64,000 bases of DNA from Suillus spraguei (taxonomy: Eukaryota > Basidiomycota > Agaricomycetes > Boletales > Suillaceae): NCBI GenBank assembly GCA_016800925.1, contig JABCPU010000001.1:248001-312000 (forward strand), given 5' to 3'. The stretch's first letter is position 1. Every line of letters starts with the position of its first letter. Positions 37,196 through 49,386 of this stretch are shown here, piece by piece. The notes beneath the pieces are model-generated. The model was given only the letters and a program-made list of their open reading frames with translations, made no database searches and was not told the DNA's origin. Position numbers and translations under genes: made by a program.

Positions 37196-38935
37196 ATGGC
37201 ACAGATAGCATCGTTGAGTCACGTTTTCCAAATACCGTCAGAGATAATCGAACACGCTCTTACACTTTGCCATCCTCATGACGTTGCATCGTTCTCACAG
37301 ACCTGCCGGCAAGCCCGCCGCCTGGTTTATGGGAGCCCAGATCAATATCTTTGGCGCCAATTATTCCTTCTCTTCCCCTTTGATGACCCTCGGCAGATTC
37401 CATCCCCATTTCAGGAAGATGGTGAATTCAACTGGAGGAAGGAGCTACGCCGGCGAATGAAGGCGCAATTAATCGCCTGTCGCGCAAGTTCAACGCTTGA
37501 AGACCTCCTCACGGCCATTGAAACATTTATTTCTGTGGTGCGCAGCGCAGCTCCAGTCACATGCGGACATGAACGTGTTTCATCCCCAAATTTATTGTGG
37601 GTCGTTGAAGTGTTACAGTCCACAAACATGCTTCGCTCTCCGTCACTCGTCTCAGGAGAGAGTAGCCAATCGTTGGCTCGCCTGCGAGCATACCTTGCAC
37701 TGACATTGGACGAGTACGATGAGTACGACGTCGAAGGAAAGGAAAGACTGAAATCGATACGGACGAGGAGTCGTTGTCAGGTTTATGACCTACGGAATTA
37801 CCATCAAGGCAACGACTGGGGCCCATTCAACATTACCACAAGAAAAGTGGATTGGACTCACATAGAGTCAATTATCAACGTTGTATCTATGAACCTTTCT
37901 GACCATCCATATGATTGGCCGGATACAAGGCCGCGTTATGGGCTCGAAGCTACTCGAGCATATTCAGCACCCGGCACCACGGCACTAGCAACAGGTGATT
38001 GGGCTGGTATTGAAGGTCACTGGAGGAGATACGTCTGCTTCATGGATTATAGGTATGACTTTTTATTTACCTTGATATTCGTCCAGCACTCAAGTGTCTC
38101 ACCGTACCACCAGAGACTTGTTTGGTGAGTATACTTGTAACCCGAGTTCTTACACTCATTCATGAGTTTATCAGCATTTAATGTAATGATTTCTTTTTTG
38201 AGACTTACCCTGATATTATTCAAACATTCTGCAGTATGGCAACAGAGGACGCGGACAACAAGATAGCACCTACTTTGACACTCCAAATTTTGAAGAGGCT
38301 GCACGCCTTATTGAGCTCAACCTAATGCTCATAGATGCTCAGGCGGTACCTGAAGTCTACATACTGGACCGCTTCCCTGATTCCCCGTACAAACACTACC
38401 CGAACTTGTATTTCACTGGATCATCTTGGGGTATACAAGGTAACGAGGCAACTGTCGTTGGCTCTGTGGCCATGTCAGAAGGTGGCGTAGTGCGATGGCG
38501 ATTTGTGAGCCCTATCATTATCACTTATTCTACAAGATACAAAACCGAAATGAATTGAATTACCCCAGGCATCTATCACAAATTCGCAAATTCAATGGAG
38601 GTAAGTCGCAGGGTATTGTAATATTCAGATACTTATATTGCACATTTTATCATAATATTCAGTTCCGAGGGGGTGCAAGTCGGCGGCATCGCTAGTGCGT
38701 TTGGAGTAATAGGAACATGGACAGGGATTCACCATGATCATGGTAAGTACCTATTAATTAGCTTTTAATCTGATACTATACAAGTTTTGCTTTCACAGGC
38801 GATCCTGTTGGTATGCAACATCTGTCCACCATGCACCCTTATGCTCATAAGCCCTTTCGCATCATAGGTCCTTTTTGGCTTTACAAAGTAGAGGATGATC
38901 ATCCCATTTATATGCAAGCTCTCATAAACAACTGA
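37196..38935 (+). CDS. F-box domain protein with micro-exons
   Basis: Predicted SCF ubiquitin-ligase substrate receptor. Exons 37196-38052, 38114-38124, 38175-38182, 38235-38504, 38569-38600, 38663-38742, 38799-38810, 38868-38935: 445 aa, all phases consistent. The N-terminal F-box is FQIPSEIIEHALTLCHPHDV with SFSQTCRQARRLVYGSPDQY. Further conserved blocks of this agaric family are RRYVCFMDYR, AARLIELNL, SEGVQVGGIASAFGV and DPVGPFWLYKV. Exons of 11, 8 and 12 nt were inferred because they restore YRDLFAFN and HDHGDPVGPFW with GT-AG borders. Start at the Met beginning MAQIASL; the upstream GTG in frame is not a eukaryotic start. Target proteins unknown. Confidence 0.88.
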
Positions 38936-40965
38936 ATTAACGCTGGACTTACTTCATGATCCCGACGTCAACCGACACAGATACTTATTTTCTTGTAGAA
39001 GGGCGTTCCGAATATCGCTTTCGTCATATATCATTATATACTGTAGTGATTACCAATCGGCTGACGCCGGAAAGTGCCGTTTCGACGCTTACCTCTACCA
39101 CCATCAGCATCAATGCACTGCCAAGTCAGTCAGCACGGACCTCACCTCCTTTTCGTCTCTAATTCTTCGTCGCTACTGACTCGTTCGACCCTTATTATTC
39201 TTCGTCACCATCGCCCCATTCTCAGTTCGCCGTCTCCGAATCTGTCAAGTCCCACTATCCCGCTCTCGTCAATTTGTCAATACCATACCCTTTTATATCG
39301 CCACTCACTCAATCGTTTCGTATGCTCTTCCCTTTCAGTCTACTCTACCCTGTCAGGCGCGACGCCACTCCCTTCAGCGCCCGTCGTCACATAAACAATT
39401 CGGCATAGCTATACCCGACCCTTAGTATTTCGAAGTATAAAAGTAGCCCATGTACACTCACTACGACAGGCAATCATACCAGTCTCCCAGTCTCAGTCTC
39501 AGTCTCGCACTCGCTATCTAAATCGTATCGCTATATCCATCGTTTATCGTCTCGCACTCGCTATCTAAATCGCATCGCTATATCCATCGTTTATCGTCTC
39601 GCACTCGTCCCGATCATTATCGCATAACATTCGTTAACGCTAATCTATTTCTATAACGTTTCAGCATCACACTAGCGGTCTACACACCCCTTTGAACTCG
39701 CAGCGAGAGCCACTTAGGTTCTTACAATACATCCCGTAGACTCTACAGTGTCGTCCCAGTGTTGTTCGACATCATCCAATCATGATAGCTTATGTCATCA
39801 ATACGCGAGAAATCCTTGTGAATGCAATTTTTCCTCTTTCCATCTTAACAACCTTCAGCCAGCTTTGCCTTTGCAGAGTAACTCTTAGCCAGCCTGTCTT
39901 GGCTTTGGGTATTCGGGTGGATGGGAGAAGAAAGAAATACTAGGAGTTCAATTAAGCCGGAGCGCCTCCCAGACTTTATGCCACTGCCTTTCGAGGCGGC
40001 TTGGGAAGTGCTTGACTATGCAACTCTGACATCGTTCCAATGTAGCCACTAGAGTCTAGTAGTGAAAGAATCACTTCATTCAATCATTTCCAAGGACCGT
40101 AATTTTGGACGACTCAGAATATCAGATCGCTAATCAACACGTCGTATTTTACGGTGGATCTGATGGCCTGACCCGTTTGAGTTTCCTGTCTTCCCGCTCT
40201 TCGGTGTGGCGCGGCCACAGCAGCAAATGTTTGGAGTTGGTTCTCTTGATCGTTACGGTGTGCACAATTGACTAGGACGACCCTCCGTTGCAAGCTACGC
40301 CTGTCAGGTCCTTGCCTCAAAATTCTGAAGAGCTACTGACGACCGTCGACGAGCATGGCAACTCTTGCGTAAATGACGAGACCTCCGAAATGCATCACCT
40401 TTGAACGCGTCGTTGTCCAGAAGCGTAAGCTGGAGATGTGTTCGAGAGGAAAACTATAGAGGTATAACTAGGCCTGAAACTTCAGAGATCAAAAGTAGTA
40501 GATTCTACAAGAACACATGCTGATGTAGTACTGACGAGAATCGAACGCAAAGAACAAGAACGCAATAATAGAATGTACTTTGGAAAAGTACAAGACAAAA
40601 GTAATGAGTGATAAGAGTCATGAGACTGAAGCGTGTGCCAGTATGAAAAAATGAAGCATCGTGTCGTAAAGGAGTCGAAGTCCAGATAACACAGAAAGTG
40701 GGTATATTCCACGCCTCGGATGTAGAGTAATAGTTGCATTGACAAGGCATGAGGGCGACCTGCGCCTTGTTCTGATCCGTTAAACTTAGTAGTTACTGCC
40801 ATAATATGGTTCTTTGTGACCCTGCACAGAAAATAAGGTCCTGATACACCTTGATTACACCAAAAATAGATGTTTCATCAGGATGGTACCAAATTATTGA
40901 CGAAACCGACTTACTGCTTAGCAATCGGACACGAACCTAATGGACTGGCGTTTCGATGTTCACCA
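38936..40965. other. Two-kilobase spacer with LTR-like and tandem-repeat sequence
   Basis: No gene. 39150-39420 is C/T-rich. Around 39436 a TATA-like agtataaaagtagccc is followed by a repeated cagtctcagtctc run and a 47-bp tandem repeat. The arrangement (TATA, pyrimidine-rich leader) resembles a retrotransposon LTR, but I could not find a paired LTR, primer site or clear TG..CA ends. Confidence 0.35.
39504..39607. repeat. Tandem repeat, 47-bp unit, 2.2 copies
   Basis: Units 39504-39550 and 39551-39597 differ at one base (cgtatcg versus cgcatcg), followed by a 10-nt partial unit. Unit begins ctcgcactcgctatctaaat. Confidence 0.9.
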
Positions 40966-41944
40966 TTAAGGCCGATTTAAGGGAAATATGTCTTCATTCA
41001 AGTCTTGGGATTTGAATTCTTGGTCGAGAGGTAGTACGAAGGCTGAAACAGTGTAGATGATCACAACCGCATACTCCGTGACCATGCTCATTACGAGGAA
41101 GATTTGCCAGTTGCCCGTGACTAAGTCGAACTCTGCCAGGCTGCTAGTATTGGATGAGGTCGTCGAACCAGCAAAGGTGTCTGTAGTAATTGTAGACAAG
41201 ACGCCGTACACCGTCCGAACGGCCAGGAATGGAAGTGCGAAGGATATTGCCTTCAGGAGCTGAAGATAGGGCGTAACAACATTAGTCGAATATATGGCGA
41301 TGCTCCGGAAAGCTCACCCGCTTGCGGTACTTCATGACAAGGCGGACTTGGGTCCACAAAAAGATGCAAATGCCGACCAGGGCAATGTATTGGACAGAAA
41401 AAATGAGGAAACCCCCCTTGCGCAAGGTGCTTGCACCTGAAATGGAACGTGACACAGTGGAGAAGCCAATGACGGTTAGAAGCACACCGGACGCGTTGAA
41501 GATTCGAAGAGAGTGAAAAATCGTTTCATCTGTTGGTTCGCCACCAGGCCCATCAAATCTATGACGGTATCAGCTTGTCCTATCCAAAAATGAACATGGT
41601 AGCGTACATCAGGCGCAACAGAGTAAGCGTGCAAAGCAACAGTGGAGCTAGGCCAGCTACTTCCAGCATGTAACCTGCGGTGTATAGTCCATCGTTCACA
41701 GGTGTAATCTCTTCAGCTGCGACAAGGAAAGCTCCACCCAATACTCTCACTAAATGAATAACAGGGTTAAAGTTATGACTAAAACATCAAACGACTTACT
41801 GATGCAGAATACCAGCAACGAGGTCCACCGACCTCTCCATATGCCGCACTTGGACGCTACCTTGAACGAAATAAACAGGAAGGGTATATACATCGCAATC
41901 GTCGCTGCTGCGAGGATTCCCTGTGCGTTCAAGTTGAGAGCCAT
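40966..41944 (-). CDS. Seven-transmembrane fungal protein, DUF7702-like
   Basis: Integral membrane protein of unknown function. Splice model: complement(40966-41259, 41318-41558, 41608-41749, 41800-41944), 273 aa, introns 58, 49 and 50 nt. Hydrophobic segments in order: ILAAATIAMYIPFLFISF; a segment at SLLVFCIMRVLGGAFLVAA; MLEVAGLAPLLLCTLTLLRL; GVLLTVIGFSTV; FLIFSVQYIALVGICIFLW; ISFALPFLAVRTVYGVL; IFLVMSMVTEYAVVIIYTV. The EEITPVNDGLYTAGYMLE loop is typical of the family. Extracellular loop is Ser/Thr-rich. A receptor-like topology is suggested by the seven segments, but no ligand or G-protein role is known. Confidence 0.82.
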
Positions 41945-42749
41945 GTTTCCTCAAGTACTGGGGGGAAAGAGTATCAAACTGAGGGAGGGAACGCCAGGTT
42001 GCATGGATTTATATGGACCACAATGGAGAGGCAGTGAGGGATGCTTTACCGTATCTATCACCTGCTTTGACAACCGCGAGATGCTGTGACTGGGGGATTT
42101 AAATCTTGACGGTTACGGTGTGTTTCAAGTTGCACGATCGTCCACTGTAGGTCCATAATACGGTACTGCACGGACCGTCCCAGTCGGGCCTCCTTGAAAC
42201 GCGTCGGCCAAAAGACCCTTAAGTGGCATATGTACTCCCCTACACAACTGCGTTCCATTGGTGCGGTCCTTGACTATCGCCGACTACCATCATGATTGTG
42301 ATATATCCTATAACCGAGTCAATGACACCATGTGCGAAGTTCGAGGTTCGCGTGTTGGTGCTTCCACAAGTGCTCAGGGATGCCTTTAAAAATGTGACAG
42401 CATTGCCTGAGAAAGATGTCGAAAACGATGAGTGACCAAGTTGCTGCATAGGGTTGTACTAGTCACTACTGCGCGCGATGCAAGAAAGAGGGAAGTTATA
42501 ATTTCACAATGTTAACGACAGTGAATGACTCACTCTCCTGTACCTACGTAATACAGTACCAGGCAAAGACCTAGATATGTTTGCGAGCCTGTGTACTTAT
42601 GATGGTTTTCAACTTGAAGAACTCGGACTGCCATTTTTGGTTATGTAATGGTAGGAAATTTGATCTTCCCGCACCGCCACATCAAACCTTCCTGCAGCTG
42701 CAGAAGACAAATTGTCCGCAAATTTTTATCGTTTGGGTCGGCACTGCAA
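41945..42749. promoter_or_regulatory. Divergent region, seven-TM gene / LAS1
   Basis: About 800 bp between divergent starts; must contain both promoters. No further feature is recognised. Confidence 0.4.
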
Positions 42750-44516
42750 ATGAGACTGCCACGACGTGTGCCATGGGCCAATATCAACGAGCTTGATCAA
42801 CTCTGTTCGTGGGTTTTCATGGACGAAGGTGATCTCGAGGCGAAACGGTTCGCAATTAACAGAGTGAGCCTCGCTTGAATCAACATATTCTCGACGGTCG
42901 TCTGATAGAGTCCAGTTGTCGGCATGGAGAGCTGTCACTCCATTACCTCATGCGCTGGAGTCTACTCTATCCATTCTAACGGCCCGGTTGATCGACACTT
43001 CCGAAACGCAACATGATCCATCCTGGTTGAGTCTAAGGCAGAACTATGCCACTGCAATCATCCGAATGGTAAATGGTCTTGTGGATCCTTTACAGGCGGG
43101 GGCATATGCGAGATCCATAGCGTCTATCGCCGCTCAGCTCGGATTACCTTCTTGGCTAGTGGAATTGAGGCATGCAGCCACACACGAAGACCTTCCCAGC
43201 CTCGAAATGCTCAGGGAAGCAGCACGGGAGGTGAGCTTCTCTATGAGAAATGGAGAAAATTATTGTTCTTATCGTGATTCATGTTTGGTGGGCGCGGTCA
43301 GTCACTGACATGGTTGTTGCACAATTACTTTCTTCCCACTATAAATCCTTCAGTTCCTAGACCGAGTACGGCGCCACCCTTACGACCTGTTGCTCCACTT
43401 TTAAAGCAATACAAGACCCTGCTGAAGATTGTCACGCGTGATGCTTCCCTCCGCAAACAAAATCAACCTGACATTGATGCGATCATGCGAGATATTGAGC
43501 GATGGCTCGCAGAAGCTAAGCTAGCTGCAGATTTTGCAGCTGATACGTACGGGTGGGATACTATTGGTGGCAATGACATCGAGCAAGAGGATCCTAGAGA
43601 AAAGTGGGCTCTAGAAAGACTTTGTGATGCCCTAATTGAGAAGGGTGCTCTTGTATCTCTCTCACAAAAGTATGTATTTTCGCAGATTCAGGGCTTCCCG
43701 TTGACTAGAACACTTAAAAGGAGAAACCTTCCGTCTGACGAATTTGTACCTCCTCACTCGTCGCTTGTGTTATGGACTCCGTTGTTGGCGCACACACATA
43801 CATACCATCCTACCTTCCCATCTGTTTTAACCACTCGGATTGTGGAAAACCTTCTTTACGAGTGGTCAAACACAGGATTTGACATGGATGTCATTTCGTT
43901 GGAGGCAGACGAATCGCAAGACGACCCTTCCCATCATCTGGCTCTTGCGAAATGGGCCGCGTGGGTTATCAAGGCATACGACAATGGCCAGGAAAATGGG
44001 GAGTTAAGCCTCAGAAAGAATGTAATTGTTCTACTCGCTTCTACCCTTGCTCCCGGTAAGATAGAAGGGGCAAAGAAGATCAATGTGTGAGTAGAAATTT
44101 GATATTCGGCTGCTTCATTGATGCGATCAGTATGCAACAGGTTGATTGCCCTCCTCGGAGCGGTGAGCTCGGGTTTCACGGAACTGCAGAAAGCATCTGA
44201 TATACTTCTTTCTGCTATGCACCCATTACAACCGCAGGTAAGCAAATTGAGGACTAATTTCACCTCCTTTCTTGATGGATTGCAGCATTGGGATGCGGGT
44301 GATCTGACAGTAATGAATGAGCGGCTTCACTCTCTAGTGTCTGAATCTCAAAAATACACAAATGATCCAAATTCGGCGCCTAGTACATTATCGCCGGCGC
44401 ATGGTTCAGATATAGACGGATGGAGATTGCTGGATCATCACAGCGGCTGGAGATCGTGTCCTATAGGCGTTTACTATCCAAATAACGCTACAACCTCAAT
44501 AGTGCAGATAATTTAA
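42750..44516 (+). CDS. LAS1: Las1, pre-rRNA ITS2 endonuclease
   Basis: HEPN-fold nuclease that, with the Grc3 kinase, cuts the ITS2 spacer of pre-rRNA in the nucleolus or nucleus. Exons 42750-42863, 42916-43230, 43302-44086, 44141-44516: 529 aa. N-terminus MRLPRRVPWANINELDQLCSW; the family block LRQNYATAIIRMVNGLVDPLQ; and the catalytic HEPN motif LRHAATHEDLPSLEMLREAA (Arg-His-x-x-x-His). The C-terminal GWRLLD..SGWRSCPIGVY segment is also seen in fungal homologues. A 48-nt GT-AG stretch near 44238-44285 could be a retained in-frame intron, but it reads as protein and I kept it. Followed 150 bp later by the Ysc84-type gene on the same strand. Confidence 0.92.
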
Positions 44517-44668
44517 ATGTTCAATGTTATGTCTTGTGTCTGTGACACGGGTCACACATATGCTGCGTATTATTAATTCAAATGATTGCTCCATTCCCAT
44601 GTCTCGAGTTGCGCCGGAGCACAGGCGCTTCAAGTCTTTACTTCTCTCCTTTGTTTTTGCAGCGAACC

Positions 44669-46579
44669 ATGAAATTCAATACGCCACTACCACAGGCGCT
44701 ACCTAAAGAATGCGCTAAGGCAGCAAAGATTTGTGGGTATCTGCCATCTTGTTTTGTGGGCTACCGTATGGCGTTGACACTTTGGCCAGTTTCCTCATTC
44801 GTAGACAACAAGAATAATGGTCTTGATGGTGTAAGTATAGCTATTAGCAGCACAGGGGACGAAGCCTCAATCACCTTATCAGGTCATTCCTCGGAGTGTG
44901 TTAGAGAACGCCAAGGGATTTGCCATCTTCACTGTTTTCAAAGCAGGCTTCCTCTTCTCGGCAAGAGCGGGAACGGGGATCGTCATAGCGAAGCTTAATG
45001 ACGGATGTGGGCACTTCGCATCACATTACGTATACAACAGTACCACTCACAGGACTTATTAATGATTAGCATGGTCTGCTCCAAGTGCTATAGGTTCAGC
45101 TGGTATAGGAGTTGGTGGACAGCTCGGTGCGGAGATGACTGATTTCTTGATTATCCTCAATTCAACTTCGGTCCGTTCGCATGTTTCCCGAAATCGCTGG
45201 GCTTCTTCGCTGACATGTCATTATAGGCTGTTGTATGTCGATCTCTATTTCATTTAAGCAGTCATTTAGTGCTCATCCGTGTTCTTATGACCTAGACATC
45301 CTTCATGTCTGCAGGTAACCTCACTTTGGGAGGTAACATGAGTGTCGCGGTGGGCCCTCTTGGGCGGAATGGTGAAGCGATTGGATCCGTCAATTCAAGC
45401 GGCAAGGTTGCTGCCATGTGAGCTCACCGCCTGCCATTCACAAAATACCGATACGTCCATTAACAACTCAAATTTGACTTATCCAGGTACAGCTATTCTA
45501 AAACACGAGGCTTATTTGGTGGAGTCTCCATAGAGGGCTCTGTCATCGTTGAACGTCAGGATGCAAATACGTTGGCATACAAACAAGACGTGACTGCGAA
45601 AATGCTTCTGAGCGGAGCAATTCCTTGTCCAGAGTGGGCTTCGTCTCTTGTGAAGACTCTCGAATCATGTACCGGTTTGCCAGGAACTCGGAAGTGGGTC
45701 GACGACGGAACACGGGAACAGGCTGGTTACGCATTTGCAATCCCAAAGAGTGAAGGCAGCACGCCTTCCTTCTTGAGCAGGAAGAAGAAAGGAGGTGATT
45801 TCCCCCCGGAACACTGGGGAAAGAGAGTTGAATCCGGATCGTATTTTACTAGCGGGGGAGCGGACGTCGATGTTGGCCCTACCCCGTGGGATGACCACAG
45901 CCATGTCCCACAATCAGGGTCTGGTTTTGATACAAAATTTGAATCTGACCCTTCGCCTTCTTCGCAAAGTTACCACCGGTCTTTTAACAGCGTCTCTGCG
46001 CCACCAGGTGTAAAGGACCGATATGACCCCGCATCACCATTCAACTCTCTACCACCATTTAGCTCTGCACACTCGAGCTTGGGCGACAAAAATGCCCATT
46101 TGCGCTCGATGAGCGTACCATCTGTCAAACAATCATTTAATGAGCATTCCTTGGCGGACTACACAAACCCTTTTGCCTCCAATTCGCCACCGGATGACAA
46201 TTTTTTCGAGTCAGACAATCGGGCGAGCTATCGCGCAGCACCATTCCTAAAAACTAAAGCGAAATTCGCATCGTCTCTTCCTCTTGGAGAAGGGGTCAGT
46301 CGTGCGATAGCACTCTACGATTTCAACGCGGTTGAAGTACGGATCTTTTTCTCTCATCATGTTGAGCAACTGTTTATCGGATCACATGCAGGCTGGCGAC
46401 CTTTCTTTCTCTAAAGGGGATGTAATTCTTATAACAAAGAAGAGTGACAGTACGGATGACTGGTGAGCTTTTTTATTTCCACGTTAATATTAGATAATTT
46501 CATGGCTTGAATTAGGTGGACCGGAAAGCTTGGTGGCAAAGAGGGAATATTTCCGGCCAATTTTGTGGAAACTGTATAA
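44669..46579 (+). CDS. Ysc84/Lsb3-type actin-patch protein with SH3 domain
   Basis: SH3YL1/Ysc84 family protein: binds lipids and F-actin through its N-terminal domain and endocytic proline-rich partners through SH3. Start MKFNTPLPQALPKECAKAAKI. The SYLF/Ysc84 domain reads VIPRSVLENAKGFAIFTVFK, WSAPSAIGSAGIGVGGQLG, AGNLTLGGNMSVAVGPLGRN and SYSKTRGLFGGVSIEGSVI across several exons (about 44883-45540). A Ser/Pro-rich, probably disordered middle follows (45800-46250, with NPF at 46167). SH3: ALYDFNAVE, AGDLSFSKGDVI, WWTGKLGGKEGIFPANFVE, over three exons; stop 46577-46579. Introns of about 50-65 nt. The family is involved in endocytosis at cortical actin patches. Confidence 0.93.
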
Positions 46580-46808
46580 GCACAATGGCAACCGTTCCCA
46601 TTAATCAAGCATCATTCCTATGTATCGAGTATCTCATTGTACCCTTAGACTATTGTTAACTGGATTTGTTGCAACAAGTATGTTACGGCATGTACAATAT
46701 ATGTGTTTGGATTTTGTGGCATGGGAGCGCGCGTAACTTCTTCTCCTATCCTCAAGTACGAACCGAGTCTGCACGTCGGAATCGCTCTCGAAATAATTGA
46801 AAGATTCA

Positions 46809-49386
46809 ATGCCAAAAACATCAAAAAAGTACTACGCTGTGAGGGTTGGCCGCGAAGGACCACGAATATACGATTCCTGGGCTGAGGTGAGTTTTCTTTT
46901 AAGTTCGGTCGACGCGAGTTCTTCTCCTTACTAATGCCTGCTTCAGTGCAACGCGAATGTGAGCATAAAGTATACCATGACTGATAGATGCTAACCTATA
47001 ACGGGATAACAGGTTTCGCGTTGGCCCGGTGCTGTTCACAAGAGCTTCCGCTCTTATCTTGAGGCTGAAGGGTGGCTCGCGTTAACCGGACCAAGTGAGT
47101 GGTTCAACAACTAATGGTGATGCGACTGAGTTTTGGAAGTCCTGTTACCAGCTTCCAGGATGGAACCTATGTCGTCTAGTGGACCCAGCGTGCCATCGAC
47201 CTTTGAGCCAAGAATGGCAAGATCCAATCAAGCAAAAGCCGAGAGGCAACTACCAACCTTCGAAGGACGCGAGCGGACTCCGAGTCCCGTCGAGACATCT
47301 ACACCTGTACCTTCATCGGAGAGTATTGTTCTTTCACAGGAGCAAAAAAACGTGCTTCGGAGGGTCGAGCGCGGCGAGAATGTGTTTTTTACCGGGTCTG
47401 CGGGTATGTAATTCAAGCTGACCTACCTGCACTGTCGATGACCCGGTCTAGGAACCGGCAAATCTGTTCTTTTACGGGAAATAATTCGCGCGCGCGGTGG
47501 GCGGGGCCACCCGGGTCTTGCTATAACGGCCTCGACGGGAATAGCATCAATTAACATTGGCGGGACTACCGTACATTCATGGGCGGGTATCGGGCTTGGG
47601 CTAGAAGACGCAAAGAAACTGGGGGGTAAATTTCTTGGTCAGCCTAAGTTTGAACGGGTCAAGGAACGGTGGCAATGTGTTCAAACTCTCATAATAGATG
47701 AAGGTTTGCGGCATATGGTCATCGTCTCACGAGAAGGCTAATTGTATCATTACACAGTATCCATGATCGATGGAAAGCTCTTTGATAAACTGGTACGGTG
47801 CTACTGAAGCATTGTAATTTCACACTGCTGATACTACCTCTGAACAATATAGGATGCCATTGCTCGCATTGTAAGGCGATCAGACAAACCTTTTGGCGGC
47901 ATACAGGTATAACCCCAATCATGTCTCCTTAACTTCTGGCTTCTGATGTGTTTGCAACCTGTAGCTGGTACTTTCAGGAGACTTCTGCCAGCTTCCTCCA
48001 GTGCCAGATCGCGGTAAAGACGGAATCCAAATACCATCCACGTTCGCATTTGAGGCGGAAAGTTGGAGTCGTTGCATCAAGCAGCCTATTGTGCTAACAC
48101 GAGTTTTTCGGCAAAAAGAGCAAAGTAAGTGATACTTCGCGATTCTGCCTTCACTCGCTTACATGAAATTAGAATTCGTTGACATGCTCAATGCGATGCG
48201 TTTTGGAAAGTTGGATAAAGCTTCTGTTCAAGCTTTCCTAAGTCTTTCGCGCCCAGTCGAATATGAGGATGGTATTGGGCCAACACAGCTGTACGGGGTG
48301 GCTGTATGTTTGCGTTATTTTAGACTCAATACTTCCCATAGGTACCCCACTCGCTCAGAGGTTGATTCAGCAAACCACAGAAAGCTTGTTTCACTGCCTG
48401 GGAATGGAGTTAAATACCCGGCAACCGATACACCTGGACGTGATTCGAATGACAATCTTGTTTCATTCGAACATATGGGGCGCTTATTGGAAAGGCTTGT
48501 GGCACAACGAGTCATCCATCTCAAAGTGAGTCGTATTCCTTTTGTTATCATATTTTTATCTCAGAAATCGCAGGTCGGAGCCCAAGTCATGCTGATCAAG
48601 GTAATGTGGGCTGCTTTCAGCGCGAGCTCCTCAATTCAACACATAATTCTATAGAACATGGTGCAGGGGGAGCTTGTAAACGGGTCTGTGGGGCAAGTGA
48701 TCAGATTTAGTACTTCTGAGGAAGCTATGCGGACCGCTACTCCAATTGCCACGGAAGAAGGTCTCAAATGTGGTCCCTCCTCGAAGTCCGAGCTCCCTGC
48801 CAACTACGACAACTCGCAGTGGCCAGTCGTCCGATTCACGTGTGGCAGGCAAGTATTGTGTGTGCCAACTGACTTCACGGTCGATAATGCAGACGGTGGT
48901 GTAGAAGCGAGAAGACGACAGGTGAGCCGTTTGACTTTCGCTTAAAACGGCAAATGAACAGGATCAGGTTCCCTTGATATTAGCTTGGGCACTGAGTGTT
49001 CACAAGTCTCAGGGGCAAACTCTTGAAAGAGTGAAAGTGGACCTTGGGCGAACTTTTGAGAAAGGCCAGGGTAAATATTTCCTGAAGACTCGTCACGCGT
49101 GTTCACTGTCGCCTCCTCAGCATATGTTGCACTTTCTCGTGCTACTAGCATGAGTACCTTGGAAGTATCAAATTTTCATCCAAATAAGTAAGCTACTCGT
49201 TCAAAATTAGCTTTGCCATATTTGAACTAATCACGCCTTGTTGTGGTCGCAAGAATCATGGTGCACCCTCGTGTATTAGCGTGGCATAACAATGTTGAAG
49301 GCGAAATGCTGATTGACCAGATGTACGTGGATGACGAGTCTGAGGCCATGGACAGAGACGAATCTCGGGAAGCCTTTTGGGCTTAA
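46809..49386 (+). CDS. PIF1-like DNA helicase with RNase H1 N/viroplasmin-type N-terminus, copy 1
   Basis: 609 aa in 15 exons by my model; first exons 46809-46886, 46947-46958 (12 nt), 47013-47094, 47152-47403, 47452-47703; last 49254-49386; every junction phase fits. Residues 1-55 ([20 protein letters not shown], then [11 protein letters not shown]) match the RNase H1 N-terminal/caulimovirus viroplasmin fold, which binds RNA:DNA hybrids. After a Ser/Pro linker comes an SF1B helicase: Walker [33 protein letters not shown], Walker B LIIDEVSMIDG, motif [40 protein letters not shown], and [16 protein letters not shown] plus [10 protein letters not shown] near the C-terminus. Likely nuclear, acting on DNA or R-loops (inference). 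Intact in this sequence. Confidence 0.93.

Noticed and set aside
38053..38245. One 193-nt intron or a frameshift in the F-box gene
   Set aside because: Two micro-exons restore the family sequence YRDLFAFN with correct phases.
46809..46958. Integrated caulimovirus-like sequence because of the viroplasmin signature
   Set aside because: The same fold is the normal N-terminal domain of cellular RNase H1, and here it is spliced to a host-type helicase with introns.
46809..49386. Helitron transposon
   Set aside because: No Rep/HUH nuclease domain, no 5'-TC/CTRR-3' hairpin end seen; the N-terminus is a hybrid-binding module instead.
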